From NCBI RefSeq assembly GCF_016464705.1, contig NZ_JAEHOB010000017.1, forward strand, positions 63,126-127,125: a stretch of DNA of 64,000 nucleotides. The letters run 5' to 3'. Below are positions 62,420 to 64,000 of the stretch, piece after piece; positions within the stretch are counted from its first letter, which is position 1, and each line of letters opens with the position of its first letter. Position numbers and translations under genes: made by a program. The notes below the pieces were generated by a model. That model saw only the letters and a program-made list of their open reading frames with translations. It had not been told where the DNA came from and did no database searches. The stretch comes from Qaidamihabitans albus. GTDB taxonomy: Bacteria > Actinomycetota > Actinomycetes > Mycobacteriales > Pseudonocardiaceae.

Positions 62420-62974
62420 ATCAGCTCCGACACGCGCATCAATGAGCGCATCCGTGTCCCCGAGGTTCGCCTCGTGGGCCCGAACGGTGAGCAGGTCGGC
62501 ATCGTCCGGATCGAGGACGCGCTGCGGCTCGCCCAGGAGGCGGACCTCGATCTGGTCGAGGTCGCCCCGCAGGCTCGCCCGCCGGTGGCCAAGCTCATGG
62601 ACTTCGGCAAGTTCAAATACGAGAGCGCCCAGAAGGCTCGCGAGTCCCGCCGCAACCAGCAGCTGACCGTCATCAAGGAACAGAAGCTGCGGCCCAAGAT
62701 CGACCCGCACGACTACGAGACGAAGAAGGGGCACGTGTCCCGCTTCCTCGCCGCGGGGAACAAGGTCAAGGTGACGATCATGTTCCGCGGGCGTGAGCAG
62801 TCCCGGCCGGAACTCGGCTTCCGGCTGCTGCAGAGGCTCGCCGACGATGTGTCCGAGCTGGGCTTCGTGGAGGCGTCGCCGAAGCAGGACGGCCGCAACA
62901 TGACGATGGTGCTGGCACCGCACAAGAACGCGAAGGCGAAGGCGAAGGCTTCGAAGGAACCCGAGAACGCCTAG
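62420..62974 (+). CDS. infC: Translation initiation factor IF-3, ATC start
   Basis: 184 aa reading from ATC 62420. Homology to IF3 starts at [17 protein letters not shown], and the only codon with a well-placed ribosome site (AAGGAGG, 62409-62415) is this ATC; no ATG or GTG lies near. Non-ATG starts (AUU in E. coli) are the basis of IF3 autoregulation, since IF3 rejects such starts. N domain to about 70, linker helix ([17 protein letters not shown]), C domain with [19 protein letters not shown]. The tail is Lys-rich. Confidence 0.93.
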   Translation: MSSDTRINERIRVPEVRLVGPNGEQVGIVRIEDALRLAQEADLDLVEVAPQARPPVAKLMDFGKFKYESAQKARESRRNQQLTVIKEQKLRPKIDPHDYETKKGHVSRFLAAGNKVKVTIMFRGREQSRPELGFRLLQRLADDVSELGFVEASPKQDGRNMTMVLAPHKNAKAKAKASKEPENA

Positions 62975-63005
62975 CCGGAACGGTCGGCTTCCGTCAGCAC
63001 GTCCA

Positions 63006-63032
63006 GCAGCACACCGGTTGTCGGTGTGCTGC
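63006..63032 (+). other. Hairpin between infC and rpmI
   Basis: An 11-bp perfect stem (GCAGCACACCG and complement) with a 5-nt loop and no T tract. In the 76-bp gap before rpmI; probably an attenuator, processing site or L20-binding structure rather than a terminator. Confidence 0.5.
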
Positions 63033-63050
63033 CGCATGAAAGAGGAAAGT

Positions 63051-63245
63051 ATGCCGAAGAACAAGTCGCACAGCGGGATCTCCAAGCGTGTCCGTGTCAC
63101 GGGCAGCGGCAAGATCCGCCGCCAGAAGGCGGGCCGCCGCCACCTGATGGAGAAGAAGTCCAGCAGGGTCACGCGCCGGCTGGAGGGCACGACCGAGGTC
63201 GCGGCCCCCGACGTGCGCCGCGTCAAGCGGCTGCTCGGTCGCTGA
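63051..63245 (+). CDS. rpmI: 50S ribosomal protein L35
   Basis: 64 aa from ATG 63051 with AGAGGAAAG upstream. The basic sequence [20 protein letters not shown] and [16 protein letters not shown] is typical L35. Between infC and rplT in the conserved order. Confidence 0.96.
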   Translation: MPKNKSHSGISKRVRVTGSGKIRRQKAGRRHLMEKKSSRVTRRLEGTTEVAAPDVRRVKRLLGR

Positions 63246-63267
63246 GCAGCCAGAACGTGTAAACCCC

Positions 63268-63285
63268 GGGGTGCCGAGGCACCCC
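63268..63285 (+). other. Hairpin between rpmI and rplT
   Basis: GGGGTGCC-GA-GGCACCCC in the 62-bp gap before rplT. Too short and without a T tract; perhaps a stabiliser or part of L20 feedback control. Confidence 0.4.
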
Positions 63286-63307
63286 CCGAGATCGACAGGA
63301 TGGACCC

Positions 63308-63685
63308 GTGGCACGCGTCAAGCGGGCGGTGAACGCCCAGAAGAAGCGTCGCGCAACTCTCGAACTGGCCAGCGGCTATCGCGGTCAGCGTTCGCGGCTG
63401 TACCGCAAGGCCAAGGAGCAGACGCTTCACTCGCTGAACTACGCCTACCGGGACCGCCGTGCCCGCAAGGGTGACTTCCGCCAGCTGTGGATCACCCGGA
63501 TCAACGCGGCGGCCCGGCAGAACGGCGTGACCTACAACCGGTTCATCCAGGGCCTCAAGGCCGCCGGTGTGGAGGTCGACCGCAAGATCCTCGCCGACCT
63601 CGCGGTGAACGACGCGGCCGCTTTCGCCTCGCTCGCCGAGGTCGCCAAGCAGAACGTGCCTGCCGACGCGAAGAAGCCGGCCTGA
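63308..63685 (+). CDS. rplT: 50S ribosomal protein L20
   Basis: 125 aa from GTG 63308. The basic N-terminal helix ([20 protein letters not shown]) and C-terminal globular half ([20 protein letters not shown]) are intact. L20 is an early assembly protein and in several bacteria represses this operon. Confidence 0.96.
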   Translation: MARVKRAVNAQKKRRATLELASGYRGQRSRLYRKAKEQTLHSLNYAYRDRRARKGDFRQLWITRINAAARQNGVTYNRFIQGLKAAGVEVDRKILADLAVNDAAAFASLAEVAKQNVPADAKKPA

Positions 63686-63698
63686 TCCGCGACACCGG

Positions 63699-63740
63699 AC
63701 GACCCGGGGATGTCTTCACTCACAAGACGCCCCGGGTCGT
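63699..63740 (+). terminator. Hairpin after rplT
   Basis: ACGACCCGGGG (63699-63709) pairs perfectly with CCCCGGGTCGT (63730-63740), with an inner stem GTCTT/AAGAC (63712-63716, 63724-63728). It lies 13 bp after the rplT stop. It overlaps the first codons of the methyltransferase frame. Confidence 0.6.
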
Positions 63741-64000
63741 CGCAGCCCGGCGGCTGACCACACGGGCCGGCCGGGACGACGCGGGCCGGTTTCTCGCCGA
63801 GGGCGCACAGGCGGTGCGCGAGGCGCTGCGGTTCGGGCGGGTGCACGAGGTGTTCGTCACCGAGTCCGCCGCCGAACGGCACGCGAATCTGCTCGTTGAC
63901 GCGCCCGCGGTCTCGCTGATCGACCGGCGGGCAGCCGAACTGTTGTCGGAGACCGTGACGCCGCAGGGCATCGCCGCCGTGTGCGACACGGTGGACGTCG
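63712..64000 (+). CDS. 23S rRNA/tRNA 2'-O-methyltransferase (SpoU/TrmH family), partial
   Basis: The frame PRVVAARRLTTRAGRDDAGR, then FLAEGAQAVREALRFGRVHE and VTPQGIAAVCDTVDV is the N-terminal substrate-binding domain of a TsnR/TrmH-type methyltransferase, the usual neighbour after rplT. The SAM-binding domain lies beyond the window. No ATG, GTG or TTG is found in frame between the rplT stop and the conserved start (the first is GTG 63814, too late). A CTG at 63682 overlapping the rplT stop is possible. The start is therefore approximate. Confidence 0.8.

Overview
The window is high-GC actinobacterial chromosome, most likely from the family Pseudonocardiaceae (Amycolatopsis or a close relative). 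Two things point there. The housekeeping order pdtaR - polA - rpsA - coaE - uvrB - uvrA - infC - rpmI - rplT - rRNA methyltransferase is the order known from Mycobacterium tuberculosis Rv1626-Rv1644. Many starts are GTG, and the encoded proteins have typical actinomycete architectures (CoaE-GrpB fusion, ANTAR regulator, Pol I with a dead proofreading domain).

Region 1 (1-1287) holds decayed insertion sequences: an IS630-type fragment abutting an IS110-type transposase that carries a nonsense codon and has lost its C-terminus. Region 2 (1288-11860) is the most notable part. It is about 10.5 kb bounded by a 45-bp perfect direct repeat, one copy of which is the 3' part of an intact tRNA gene (11817-11890, anticodon CAA). 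This is the signature of an element integrated at a tRNA 3' end. The cargo is a cell-wall and glycopeptide-response module: VanS/VanR two-component genes, a divergent VanY-type D,D-carboxypeptidase coupled to a P-loop ATPase/HTH protein, an Asp/Glu racemase, and a second D-Ala-D-Ala ligase coupled to a second MurF. No vanH, vanA or vanX is present, so the inferred mechanism is trimming of the pentapeptide stem plus duplicated precursor synthesis, not D-Ala-D-Lac substitution. A decayed recombinase-like remnant and a cluster of short repeats lie just inside the two ends; no intact integrase remains.

Region 3 (12.0-51 kb) is the conserved backbone with accessory insertions: hydrolase/LysR, GNAT pair plus methyltransferase, an ABC transporter plus two-component operon, a PucR-type regulator, an ABC transporter whose ATPase is fused to a secreted-type hydrolase, a TerC protein behind a probable yybP-ykoY manganese riboswitch, an S9 peptidase, an antitoxin/RES toxin pair, and an orphan FetB-like permease. 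A family of intergenic palindromes recurs directly after polA, coaE, the S9 peptidase and the FetB-like gene.

Region 4 (51-62 kb) is a catabolic cluster. It contains a DasABC-like sugar importer with a cytoplasmic GH20 hexosaminidase behind two DasR-type (dre) operators, then a lactonase-fold protein, an N-acyl-D-amino-acid deacylase, a D-serine-dehydratase-like PLP enzyme, a divergent IclR regulator and RidA. The same 15-bp palindrome lies at the same distance from the start codons of both operons, suggesting joint IclR control of amino-sugar uptake and D-amino-acid breakdown. Region 5 (62.1-64 kb) is the infC-rpmI-rplT translation operon. infC appears to start at a non-canonical ATC codon behind a structured leader, and an rRNA methyltransferase runs off the end.
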